Source: Phoronis australis
Lineage: Eukaryota; Phoronida; Phoronidae
Direction: 5' to 3'
Assembly: GCA_002633005.1 (NCBI GenBank)
Contig: NMRA01000468.1
Coordinates: 126,001-190,000, forward strand
DNA length: 64,000 bases
The translations under genes were made by a program, and so were the position numbers. This document shows positions 62,201-64,000 of the stretch, in pieces (within the stretch, counting starts at the first letter, position 1; each line of letters opens with the position of its first letter). The notes under the pieces are model-generated. The model had not been told where the DNA came from. It saw only the letters and a program-made list of their open reading frames with translations, and did no database searches.

Positions 62201-62619
62201 ACCCAATTCTAGCAACTAGCACATAGCACCTAAAAGCTAGGCTCCAGCAAAACAACAACAGGCGCTTTTCAATTGAATGGTTAGCACCACTTGAAAAACC
62301 TAATACGTGAAACATTAATTTACAATCAAGTGATCACTATCCAGCAAGAATATCCTCTGTTTCAATTCAAATATTCTGCATTCAGGAGTGGATCCAAGAG
62401 GGTTTCAAAGGGTCCACACACCCCTCCCCCCAGGTCAGCCACTTTTGTATAACTATAACTAGACCTCACTCTAGTATTGACCCTGGGTCACCCCCTGCCA
62501 GTGATAATACATCATTCTATTGACTGTGCACGTGTAGTTACTAATCATCAATGGTACTCACTCAACATAATATGGTATTCCTTCACTTGTAATAGCTTGG
62601 CTCCACCCAGGGGGCAAAT
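20149..62619 (-). CDS. PLEKHA5/7-like: PLEKHA5/6/7-type WW + PH scaffold protein, 26 exons, 5' end missing
   Basis: Splice-phase chaining of 26 exons gives about 1740 residues with no internal stop. Order: WW domain (1-33), Pro/His-rich exon (48-362), PH domain (~379-475), Pro/Ser-rich exons (484-782 and 806-1002), coiled coils (~1058-1363), acidic and basic linkers, and a C-terminal block (1619-1740) with PEKVLIPERYQPES and a final QDVFL. The PH core (RGWLQKQDSTGLKSWKKRWF, then RTYYFAADSQEDM) closely matches PLEKHA5/6/7. In vertebrates these scaffolds bind phosphoinositides and act at adherens junctions and microtubules, with the WW region binding PDZD11 (family knowledge). Vertebrate proteins are about 1100 residues; the extra length here is in the disordered exons. 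The N-terminus, and any first WW domain, is upstream of this window. Paralogue identity (5, 6 or 7) cannot be decided; it may be the single invertebrate pro-orthologue. Confidence 0.93.
21521..21669 (-). CDS. PLEKHA5/7-like: PLEKHA-like exon Y: C-terminal helix
   Basis: Encodes LQEFTRLELNVPESRIHEKV, then SEEKKRREMVLELRHNLARE and VTMKSKDMA; charged helix. Acceptor CTTTCAG|T, donor G|GTGAGT, phase 1. Confidence 0.9.
22368..22727. mobile_element. AATCTCACCAATTT-family TIR element, intron X-Y
   Basis: Left GTTAGTTTGGGACAG and right CTGTCCCAAACTGGAGAATT form the inverted ends; the interior is AT-rich and non-coding. Confidence 0.6.
22787..22920 (-). CDS. PLEKHA5/7-like: PLEKHA-like exon X: PEKVLIPERY block
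   Basis: Encodes LLGPEKVLIPERYQPESDDE, then EKVERKEKAERIRKMLSAH. PEKVxIPERY followed by a KxxRI helix is the best-conserved C-terminal signature of PLEKHA5/6/7. Donor GTAAAT, phase 2. Confidence 0.93.
23222..23408 (+). repeat. 11-bp minisatellite, ~17 copies
   Basis: Consensus AGGACTGATGT with C/T and A/G variants. It starts about 10 bp from the exon W donor and runs into intron W-X. The Ser-Val-Leu-His-Gln repeats in open frames here come from the array. Confidence 0.95.
23418..23510 (-). CDS. PLEKHA5/7-like: PLEKHA-like exon W: acidic linker
   Basis: 31 codons, phase 0: RSKDDQDTPSRAKDDTDIIE, then SNIDEWTIDRE. Acceptor CTTACAG, donor GTGAGT. An 11-bp tandem array starts about 10 bp inside the downstream intron. 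Confidence 0.86.
24432..25076. repeat. Two AATCTCACCAATTT-type ends, possibly one element
   Basis: 24435-24460 reads GAAATCTCACCAATTTAGGA and 25047-25073 reads TTGTCTGAAATTGCTAAGAT, the two opposed end types of the family. It may be one 640-bp element or two fragments. Confidence 0.4.
25116..25379 (-). CDS. PLEKHA5/7-like: PLEKHA-like exon V: Ser/Arg-rich conserved segment
   Basis: 88 codons, phase 0: LSAAERLLGRRPSSDLVYGP, and later PAARRNSRGRYMTISSSHP. Basic RR-S-x-G-R-x-MT-S motifs of this kind occur in PLEKHA5/6/7. Acceptor TTGTTAG, donor GTATGT. Confidence 0.9.
25524..25865. mobile_element. AATCTCACCAATTT-family TIR element, intron U-V
   Basis: Left AGTAGAAATTCTTCAGTTTG; right ACCAAACCGGAGAATTTTTA. 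Ends inverted and related to the copy at 22368. It lies about 20 bp from probable exon U. Confidence 0.6.
25886..25954 (-). CDS. PLEKHA5/7-like: PLEKHA-like exon U, probable
   Basis: 23 codons in phase 0 on both sides: EQDETNLVSGPNQKFDCVSQ and EAQ. Acceptor CTAATTAAG, donor GTTTGT. A stronger internal donor GTAAGT would end it after EQDETNL (boundary 25934). It can be included or skipped without shifting frame, so it may be alternative. Confidence 0.5.
26161..26267. mobile_element. TIR hairpin element, copy 2 (PLEKHA-like intron T-U)
   Basis: Same family as 4363-4470 and same orientation: GCAATAGTCGAATACAACGT at the left and GGGCACGTTATATCTGACCA at the right, with the shared core GAACCAGTTTGATG. 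Confidence 0.75.
26466..26659 (-). CDS. PLEKHA5/7-like: PLEKHA-like exon T: GLIPKDKPR block and acidic stretch
   Basis: 64 codons: LIPKDKPRAQTVRDVKQKNE, a basic run, then an acidic DPAEEEGTEMEGAEEP stretch. The FYG-LIPKDKPR junction across exons S/T matches the family (FYGIIPKxKPR). Donor GTGTGT. Confidence 0.9.
26903..26941. repeat. Single end of AATCTCACCAATTT family
   Basis: TTGTGTCCTAAATTGGTGAG followed by ATTTTGTAG, the right end of the family, in intron S-T. No convincing left partner. Confidence 0.5.
27748..27891 (-). CDS. PLEKHA5/7-like: PLEKHA-like exon S: acidic linker
   Basis: Encodes GLPSTYNETDLDSMETKN, then SPLDISEADENMKRFY. The DISEADxxMKRFYG motif leads into the conserved GLIPK of exon T. 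Donor GTGAGA, phase 1. Confidence 0.9.
28399..28889. mobile_element. 491-bp non-autonomous TIR element, copy 1
   Basis: Ends CAGGGCTTGGAAT and (reverse complement) CAAGGCTTGGAAT. Direct repeat TTAGTT at 28393-28398 and 28890-28895. The interior is shared with 40078-40595. The open frames inside have no coding features. The TIR start CAGGG is hAT-like, but the direct repeat is 6 bp rather than the usual 8. Confidence 0.85.
28921..29065 (-). CDS. PLEKHA5/7-like: PLEKHA-like exon R: helical segment
   Basis: Encodes SSEKLRAKMRLEKEVDSVAH, then VMDGLSKQGQQLSAAMDTLR. Acceptor TTTTCCAG, donor GTGAGT, phase 1. A 491-bp TIR element is inserted 26 bp downstream of the donor side of this exon. Confidence 0.9.
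29360..29467 (-). CDS. PLEKHA5/7-like: PLEKHA-like exon Q: coiled coil
   Basis: 36 codons: KLEEVAAENAKVEHEVMMLR, then SKVMSPLQRSLSTPAL. The donor GTAGGT at the low end keeps phase 0 into exon R; an earlier GT (GTCACT) would break phase. Acceptor is a T-run plus AG. Confidence 0.82.
30274..30426 (-). CDS. PLEKHA5/7-like: PLEKHA-like exon P: coiled coil
   Basis: 51 codons: DMLEKALSEVNRQIDQSP, then HRSLERELQRVRMQLAHDSQ. Coiled coil with a short Gly/Pro break. Acceptor TTTCACAG, donor GTAGGC. Confidence 0.9.
31191..31271 (-). CDS. PLEKHA5/7-like: PLEKHA-like exon O: coiled coil
   Basis: 27 codons: EKQKRLIELDKELQQMSHSV and SSLQEDK, a leucine-heptad coiled coil. Acceptor TTTTCAG, donor GTTTGT. 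Confidence 0.86.
31899..32021 (-). CDS. PLEKHA5/7-like: PLEKHA-like exon N: coiled coil
   Basis: 41 codons: PDQYTPPKKMIEFSRQHQEA, then TLSKKIKEDVKHLSKEEAS. Charged helix. Acceptor ATTAAAG and a weaker donor GTGACG, phase 0 throughout. Confidence 0.86.
32673..32853 (-). CDS. PLEKHA5/7-like: PLEKHA-like exon M: coiled coil
   Basis: Encodes HGLRRELDDLEKQLEVHKP, then MVNLVDNMVKMGSLYGGQNA; the LVDNMVKxGSLYG motif is diagnostic of the PLEKHA5/6/7 group. Donor GTAAGC, phase 0. Confidence 0.95.
33094..33221 (-). CDS. PLEKHA5/7-like: PLEKHA-like exon L: coiled coil start
   Basis: Encodes HEELVLLLIELRRKQSSLET and ARNKVKGQLDILRQQEELYQ, a clear heptad coiled coil resembling the EELVALLIQLRR segment of vertebrate PLEKHAs. 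Acceptor TTTACAG, donor GTGAGT, phase 2. Confidence 0.92.
33395..33487 (-). CDS. PLEKHA5/7-like: PLEKHA-like exon K
   Basis: 31 codons, phase 0 both ends, donor GTGAGT. Encodes ATAANFKDPNNSRY, then INGHRLSITAEDLLGKS; the RLSxxELLGK-type motif is shared by PLEKHA5/6/7 just before their coiled coil. Confidence 0.86.
34382..34524 (+). repeat. 15-bp minisatellite, ~9.5 copies
   Basis: Consensus TTTTGAACATGACTG, in intron J-K. The multiple-of-3 period keeps several frames open on both strands, but no splice or coding support exists. Confidence 0.95.
34876..34946 (-). CDS. PLEKHA5/7-like: PLEKHA-like exon J
   Basis: 71 nt, acceptor TTAATTTAG|GT, donor GTATGT. Encodes GARSNHPIQTVREDPSMPES and QVV. 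The acceptor was chosen because it restores phase from exon I; a stronger-looking TTTTCAG 39 nt upstream opens a frame that does not fit. Confidence 0.62.
35278..35871 (-). CDS. PLEKHA5/7-like: PLEKHA-like exon I: Ser-rich linker
   Basis: 594 nt, acceptor CTTTAG|CA. Encodes 197 disordered residues, including KGILKKSNSTHLF, LSWTSPTRRCSAPQMSL (RxxSxP resembles a 14-3-3 mode I site; inference) and HEPSPTLTRG. Donor G|GTTAGT. If the donor is not used, the frame stops two codons later. Confidence 0.82.
36923..36989 (-). CDS. PLEKHA5/7-like: PLEKHA-like exon H
   Basis: 67-nt exon, phase 0 in and phase 1 out, donor GTAAGT. Encodes DQKGDVARRQEGGRDPHSRH and QP; charged and without a recognisable motif. 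Supported by splice sites and by joining exons G and I in frame. Confidence 0.72.
37340..37738 (+). repeat. Degenerate ~28-31-bp repeat with ATTGGT cores
   Basis: About 13 units of TTGTGTCTGATTGGTCAATG followed by TCATCATC, in intron G-H. Many units carry ATTGG (CCAAT on the minus strand, the gene's sense strand). Confidence 0.8.
38531..39428 (-). CDS. PLEKHA5/7-like: PLEKHA-like exon G: second large Pro/Arg-rich exon
   Basis: 898 nt, acceptor TTTGCAG|C. Encodes 299 residues of low-complexity, Pro/Ser/Arg-rich sequence with near-duplicate blocks (RGRPLSEHYPKP and RGRPLSDHYPEY; DNIRGQHP and DNGRGQRP), a YENV tyrosine motif, a polyproline run (SSPPPSRPPLP) and a helical end ASQRSLARANEPLFFQYPE. 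Two good in-frame donors 15 nt apart (38531 and 38546 boundaries) would include or drop VSHLQ. Confidence 0.9.
39741..39980. mobile_element. AATCTCACCAATTT-family TIR element, intron F-G
   Basis: Left AAAATCTCATCAATTTAGGA; right TTTTGTCTAAAGATGATGCG then ATTTTACA. About 240 bp, non-coding, 98 bp before the 40078 TIR element. Confidence 0.65.
40078..40595. mobile_element. 518-bp non-autonomous TIR element, copy 2
   Basis: Same family and orientation as 28399-28889, in the intron between exons F and G. TIRs CAGGGCTTGGAAT match perfectly at both ends, with a 6-bp direct repeat AACTAT at 40072-40077 and 40596-40601. Confidence 0.87.
40655..40820. repeat. Dispersed repeat, copy 2 (intron F-G)
   Basis: Counterpart of 6535-6702: GACAAAATGACGCAGAATTC, GACCAAGAGTGAAGGG, AAAGGTGGCTGAGCC and GATTAGAATTTTGGC in the same order. 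Confidence 0.6.
40985..41215. repeat. Dispersed repeat, second family, copy 1
   Basis: Shares CACCCATTGTATACTCCCAG, TTTTCAAAGTGCTTGGTAAT, and TTTTATTTGACTGGGTCCA with 42905-43112, same strand, same intron. Confidence 0.65.
41379..41538. mobile_element. 160-bp hAT-like MITE
   Basis: Ends CAGTGCTGCAG and CTACAGCACTG (reverse complement CAGTGCTGTAG). Flanking octamers TTTACATC (41371-41378) and GTTACATC (41539-41546) match 7 of 8. No coding capacity. In the intron between exons F and G. Confidence 0.8.
42905..43112. repeat. Dispersed repeat, second family, copy 2
   Basis: TACCCATTGTGTGCTCCCAG, TTTTCGAAGTGCTTAGTAAT and TTTTATTTGACTGGGTCCA in the order seen at 40985-41215, about 75-80% alike by eye. 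Confidence 0.65.
43275..43384 (-). CDS. PLEKHA5/7-like: PLEKHA-like exon F: PH domain, C-terminal helix
   Basis: Acceptor TTTGAAG, donor GTAAGG. Encodes AQHANMRTYYFAADSQEDMK then KWMNAMSLASILQRDP, including the invariant PH C-terminal helix Trp. The 172-nt N gap lies in the intron between this exon and exon E, so no coding sequence is lost. Confidence 0.96.
43431..43602. other. Assembly gap (172 N)
   Basis: Run of N in the PH-domain intron between exons E and F. It is bordered on the right by a repeat with tRNA-like boxes; both flanking exons are complete. Confidence 0.99.
43603..43913. mobile_element. Repeat with tRNA-like A/B boxes and a CAGTGGCGGATC end
   Basis: 43603-43660 has TGGTAACGCACGCG and GAGTTCGAGTC, resembling pol III A and B boxes of a tRNA-derived SINE. 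The right edge ACAAGG...ATCCGCCACTG reads CAGTGGCGGATCTAGG on the minus strand, a TIR of the same type as at 2869. The left end is hidden by the gap, so one composite or two nested elements is undecided. Confidence 0.5.
43986..44086 (-). CDS. PLEKHA5/7-like: PLEKHA-like exon E: PH domain, middle
   Basis: Acceptor TTTTTCAG, donor GTAAGT. Encodes PDEQHTLGSILLPSYKINPC and LSEDSINKKFAFK, matching the LGSILLPSY block of PLEKHA5/6/7 PH domains. Confidence 0.96.
44520..44668 (-). CDS. PLEKHA5/7-like: PLEKHA-like exon D: PH domain, N-terminal part
   Basis: Encodes VLDRTPSAKRSERSPVS, then MRGWLQKQDSTGLKSWKKRW and FVLSDFCLFYYK. The basic K-x-K-K-R-W-F pattern on strands 1-2 is the phosphoinositide-binding signature of PLEKHA PH domains. 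Donor GTGAGT, phase 1. Confidence 0.96.
44964..45911 (-). CDS. PLEKHA5/7-like: PLEKHA-like exon C: 948-nt Pro/His/Gly-rich linker
   Basis: Acceptor TTTCAG|T, donor GTAAGA. Encodes about 316 residues rich in Pro, His, Gly, Ser and Arg, predicted disordered, with loosely repeated blocks such as SRPDGARPLSHHDG and SRPEGMLPHRQ. It ends in a Ser/Pro run and a basic tail (KSKRPSRYRRGSGKHK) that abuts the PH domain and could aid membrane binding (inference). Coding status rests on the unbroken frame and phase fit with exons B and D. Confidence 0.88.
47924..48152. mobile_element. AATCTCACCAATTT-family TIR element beside exon B
   Basis: Left TACAGTAAAATCTCACCAAT; right GCACCATAAATTAGTGAGAC then CTTACCAT. 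About 229 bp; its right edge is about 26 bp from the 5' splice site of WW exon B. Confidence 0.7.
48179..48259 (-). CDS. PLEKHA5/7-like: PLEKHA-like exon B: WW domain, second half
   Basis: Acceptor TTTTCAG|T, donor GTATGT. Completes the WW domain as D-HISRQTSFVHP; the second signature Trp is replaced by Phe while the closing His-Pro is kept. Then ITLEATATERNANET. Separated from exon A by a 14.3-kb intron. Confidence 0.85.
48893..49072. repeat. 180-bp foldback palindrome
   Basis: Two ~88-bp arms, centred on GGGGC-GTCA-GCCCC (48976-48989), pair almost throughout: TAGATTATTACATG...GTTATCCCCC...CTAGAGC...TGGATTTTGGAGAATTATC against its complement. Small indels separate the arms. It resembles a foldback or MITE terminus. 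Confidence 0.85.
49640..49760. repeat. tRNA-like SINE segment with a perfect 22-bp palindrome
   Basis: GCGTGGTGTAGTGGTAAAG and GGGTTCGACCC look like pol III A and B boxes, but the T-stem and acceptor stem do not pair, so it is tRNA-derived, not a tRNA gene. 49722-49743 is a perfect palindrome (GTTATCTCACTAG and complement); it reuses the GTTATC motif of the 48893 foldback, so both may belong to one 870-bp element. Confidence 0.6.
51937..52108 (+). repeat. 28-bp tandem repeat, 6 copies
   Basis: Consensus ATACTCCCTCACCACAACTG then GCCAGGAG, in the 14-kb intron. Confidence 0.93.
52628..52963 (+). repeat. 49-bp tandem repeat, 7 copies
   Basis: Units start every 49 bp from 52628 to 52922 (GCAGTGTGTAGATGTCATAA...), nearly identical. 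A single diverged unit plus its left flank (AGATTAAGAAAA...AGTCTATTA) recurs at 59810-59882, so the array grew inside a dispersed repeat. Confidence 0.93.
54681..55423 (-). mobile_element. L1-like retrotransposon copy: 5'UTR + partial ORF1 + early poly(A)
   Basis: Identical 17-bp direct repeats CAGAATGGAAAAGAGTT at 54664-54680 and 55424-55440 bracket the insert. On the minus strand it has about 110 nt of 5'UTR, then ORF1 from 55311: a coiled coil (SSTLSEIKNSIA, EENERLNKQL), then an RRM-like RRSNLRFGGIQES, FERVHRTG and PRAIIAKFTFFEQREKIW. ORF1 is cut off after ILKAAKAC by a poly(A) tract (poly-T on +, interrupted by an N at 54690). The family resembles L1/Tx1 ORF1. There is no ORF2. It lies in the 14-kb PLEKHA-like intron. 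Confidence 0.88.
56543..56573. repeat. Single end of AATCTCACCAATTT family
   Basis: TTGTGTCCTAAATTGGTGAG then ATATTAC, the same end as at 26903; left partner not identified. In the 14-kb intron. Confidence 0.5.
59805..59885 (+). repeat. Unexpanded relative of the 49-bp repeat
   Basis: AGATTAAGAAAATTTTAGTC...GTAAATGTCATAAAAACAAC...ATTTGGTCAAG parallels 52591-52675 but has one unit only. Confidence 0.65.
60905..60990. mobile_element. TIR hairpin element, copy 3 (14-kb intron)
   Basis: Inverted orientation relative to copies 1 and 2: TTTAGAACCAGTTTTTTTCC, GGCATCAAACTTGTTCTCAA, then a diverged end. Confidence 0.6.
61931..62175. mobile_element. Diverged relative of the CAGGGCTTGGAAT element
   Basis: Starts GGCCTTGGAATGACCAATGA like copies 1 and 2, then diverges into A-rich, AAAAAGAG-repeat sequence; a weak end AAAATTCCTAG is seen near 62175. 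The family relation is clear only at the left end. Confidence 0.45.
62391..62450. mobile_element. Fragment of a CAGTGGCGGATC-type TIR element
   Basis: Begins CAGGAGTGGATCCAAGAGGG and runs into CCCCTCCCCCC, as in the elements at 2869 and 43913. No partner end identified. Confidence 0.4.
62562..62619 (-). CDS. PLEKHA5/7-like: PLEKHA-like exon A: WW domain, first half
   Basis: 58 nt, acceptor TTTGTAG and donor GTGAGT. Encodes LPPGWSQAITSEGIPYYV with the first WW tryptophan and the central tyrosines. It starts with two bases that finish a codon from a missing upstream exon, so the gene continues beyond the window. Confidence 0.88.
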
Positions 62620-64000
62620 CTACAAAGCAAAAACATTGAGTCATTAAATATTTTTCAATGTCCCAACCAGCAGAATGTTAATGGAGAACACTTTGACAAC
62701 AGTCAAGGATTTTTAAAACGTGTAACGAATAAAAACGATGAGATTTTTTATGACAGATCATATCAAGCGCTGGTTCATTTTACAAGAACCGAAGACAATT
62801 ACTATATAATTTAGTTTTGTTTCACAGAAAACGGGTCCTAACATTGGGAAATACTCTTAACCTCGAACACATGTAAACAACTGGAAATTTTATAAATCAA
62901 AATAACTTCCAAAATTCAGGTGCGGACGATTTGAGTGGATTGCTCCAATTAATATTCAACTAAAGTTTGGAAGTGATGCAATAAAACGAATCACTGTGCA
63001 TCCTTTTCTAAAAAATGGCTATAAACATACGGTCAAAGAAACTTACTTTGCCACGGCTAAAATTGGATACAGCTAAGTCTCTACTCAGGTGAGAAGTGGT
63101 TTTTGGGCTTGCAAAGACCTTACAATTGATAATTGAATACGACCACGCTTGGCTCAAAAAATGCTCCCCCTCCCCCTGTATTATGACAAGCCCACTTGTA
63201 GACCCTTAAACCAATAATAAACAGTAAGTTCTTTCAAAGTTCAGAAATCAAATTAAATTTGTCAAAGGAAAAATTATCAGACAATTTTTTTAATAAGTGG
63301 TCCAAATCTAACGTTTTTGAAGCCTGAAGTCAATTTTCAGAAATGCATTCAATATGGTAGTTTAAGATGAACTTTCTCCTGAGTGATCGCAACAAATTAT
63401 CCTTCAGGCCGAGAAACCCTAAAGAGGGGGAAAGGATGGGTCCCATTACTGGTTCCCAAGTTTTTTGGCCCTTTTCCCCCATTCCCCCAAATTCGTTTCG
63501 ATCTCAGTCCCAATAGATCTCAATTACCACCCACATTTCCCGAACCACAGCTGCAAAAGGGCCTGATCACGATTGCCAAAAAAACGTTCCCCCCCCCTCT
63601 ACTCCCCTGAGGAGCAACAGCTCATTACCCTTTGTGAATTAGAAAATCAGATATGACCAAATGAATAATCACTTTTCAGCCAAGGTCAGCCTGATAAAAC
63701 ATCAATCAAAACTAATCCTGTGCAGGTGAATAACAGTATTTAGGAAACTAATGGTAAGTGAACAATCAGTGGTCAACAGGTGGGAGTAAAAATATATGCT
63801 GGCATGACTTGGGAGACATGCAAGCTTGTGGTTGACTAAAGTGTTACGTCACCAGCACAACGTGCGGAGTTAAGAAAATGTTTGGGTGACTCTGTGATGA
63901 CTCAGCCGTAAGTCATTTGCTTGTCTGATAAACTGTCAGTTGGTGGATACTGCGATATTGTGATTGTGAACATTAAATTAGATTGTCCAGACAAGAAGTC
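62620..64000 (-). other. 5' intron of the PLEKHA-like gene, open to the window edge
   Basis: Lies upstream of exon A, which begins mid-codon, so it should be intronic. G/C-homopolymer patches at 63160-63180 and 63420-63600 look like repeat fragments. No first WW exon was found. Confidence 0.55.

Larger units (their letters stand above)
48260..62561 (-). other. 14.3-kb intron between WW half-exons A and B
   Basis: Contains the 180-bp foldback, a SINE-like segment, 28-bp and 49-bp arrays, an L1-like insertion, hairpin and TIR elements. I found no additional exon with PLEKHA-like features; the stretches between listed repeats hold nothing recognised. Confidence 0.6.

Noticed and set aside
63047-63056. 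10-nt microexon upstream of WW exon A
   Set aside because: TTTTAG|CCGTGGCAAA|GTAAGT would fit phase (PWQN), but a 10-nt exon with no homology cannot be supported.

Overview
This is eukaryotic, metazoan nuclear DNA. It is AT-rich, with two heavily intron-split genes bounded by GT/AG splice sites, many small transposon remnants, tandem repeats, and assembly gaps (N runs at 2925-3329 and 43431-43602, single Ns at 18465, 19649 and 54690). The PLEKHA-type WW+PH architecture, intron density, Penelope/L1-like remnants and many hAT-like MITEs suggest an invertebrate animal. A non-vertebrate deuterostome is my best guess, but the species cannot be fixed from the sequence. There are no bacterial operons, CRISPR arrays or convincing tRNA/rRNA genes.

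Two genes point toward each other. On the + strand, 4037-12815 is a complete type-B carboxylesterase of 8 coding exons and 565 residues. The catalytic triad is S229, E346 and H460, with the signature around residue 123 and the oxyanion-hole glycines at 149-150. On the - strand, 62619 down to 20149 carries 26 coding exons of a PLEKHA5/6/7-type protein. Its order is WW domain, a large Pro/His-rich exon, PH domain, a second and third large Pro/Ser-rich exon, coiled coils, and a conserved C-terminal region ending in -QDVFL. I rebuilt it by chaining splice phases: all exon pairs are in phase and give about 1740 residues. The 5' end lies beyond the window. Vertebrate relatives are about 1100 residues; the excess is mostly in three long disordered exons.

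Layout: 1-4036 is upstream flank, with a Penelope GIY-YIG remnant, a tiny palindromic insertion and a gap-containing TIR element. 4037-12815 is the esterase. 12816-20148 is the convergent intergenic/3'UTR space, including a duplicated block joined at a single N. 20149-62619 is the PLEKHA-like gene, whose introns hold most of the repeats. 62620-64000 is the continuing 5' intron of that gene.

I found no unprecedented multi-gene system. The most notable signals are mobile-element structures: an L1-like insertion that kept its 5' end and ORF1 but was polyadenylated early (17-bp TSD), a 5'-truncated LINE with a 15-bp TSD, a 53-bp near-perfect palindrome flanked by 8-bp direct repeats, several TIR/MITE families seen more than once, a 180-bp foldback, and a triplicated splice acceptor in front of esterase exon 5.
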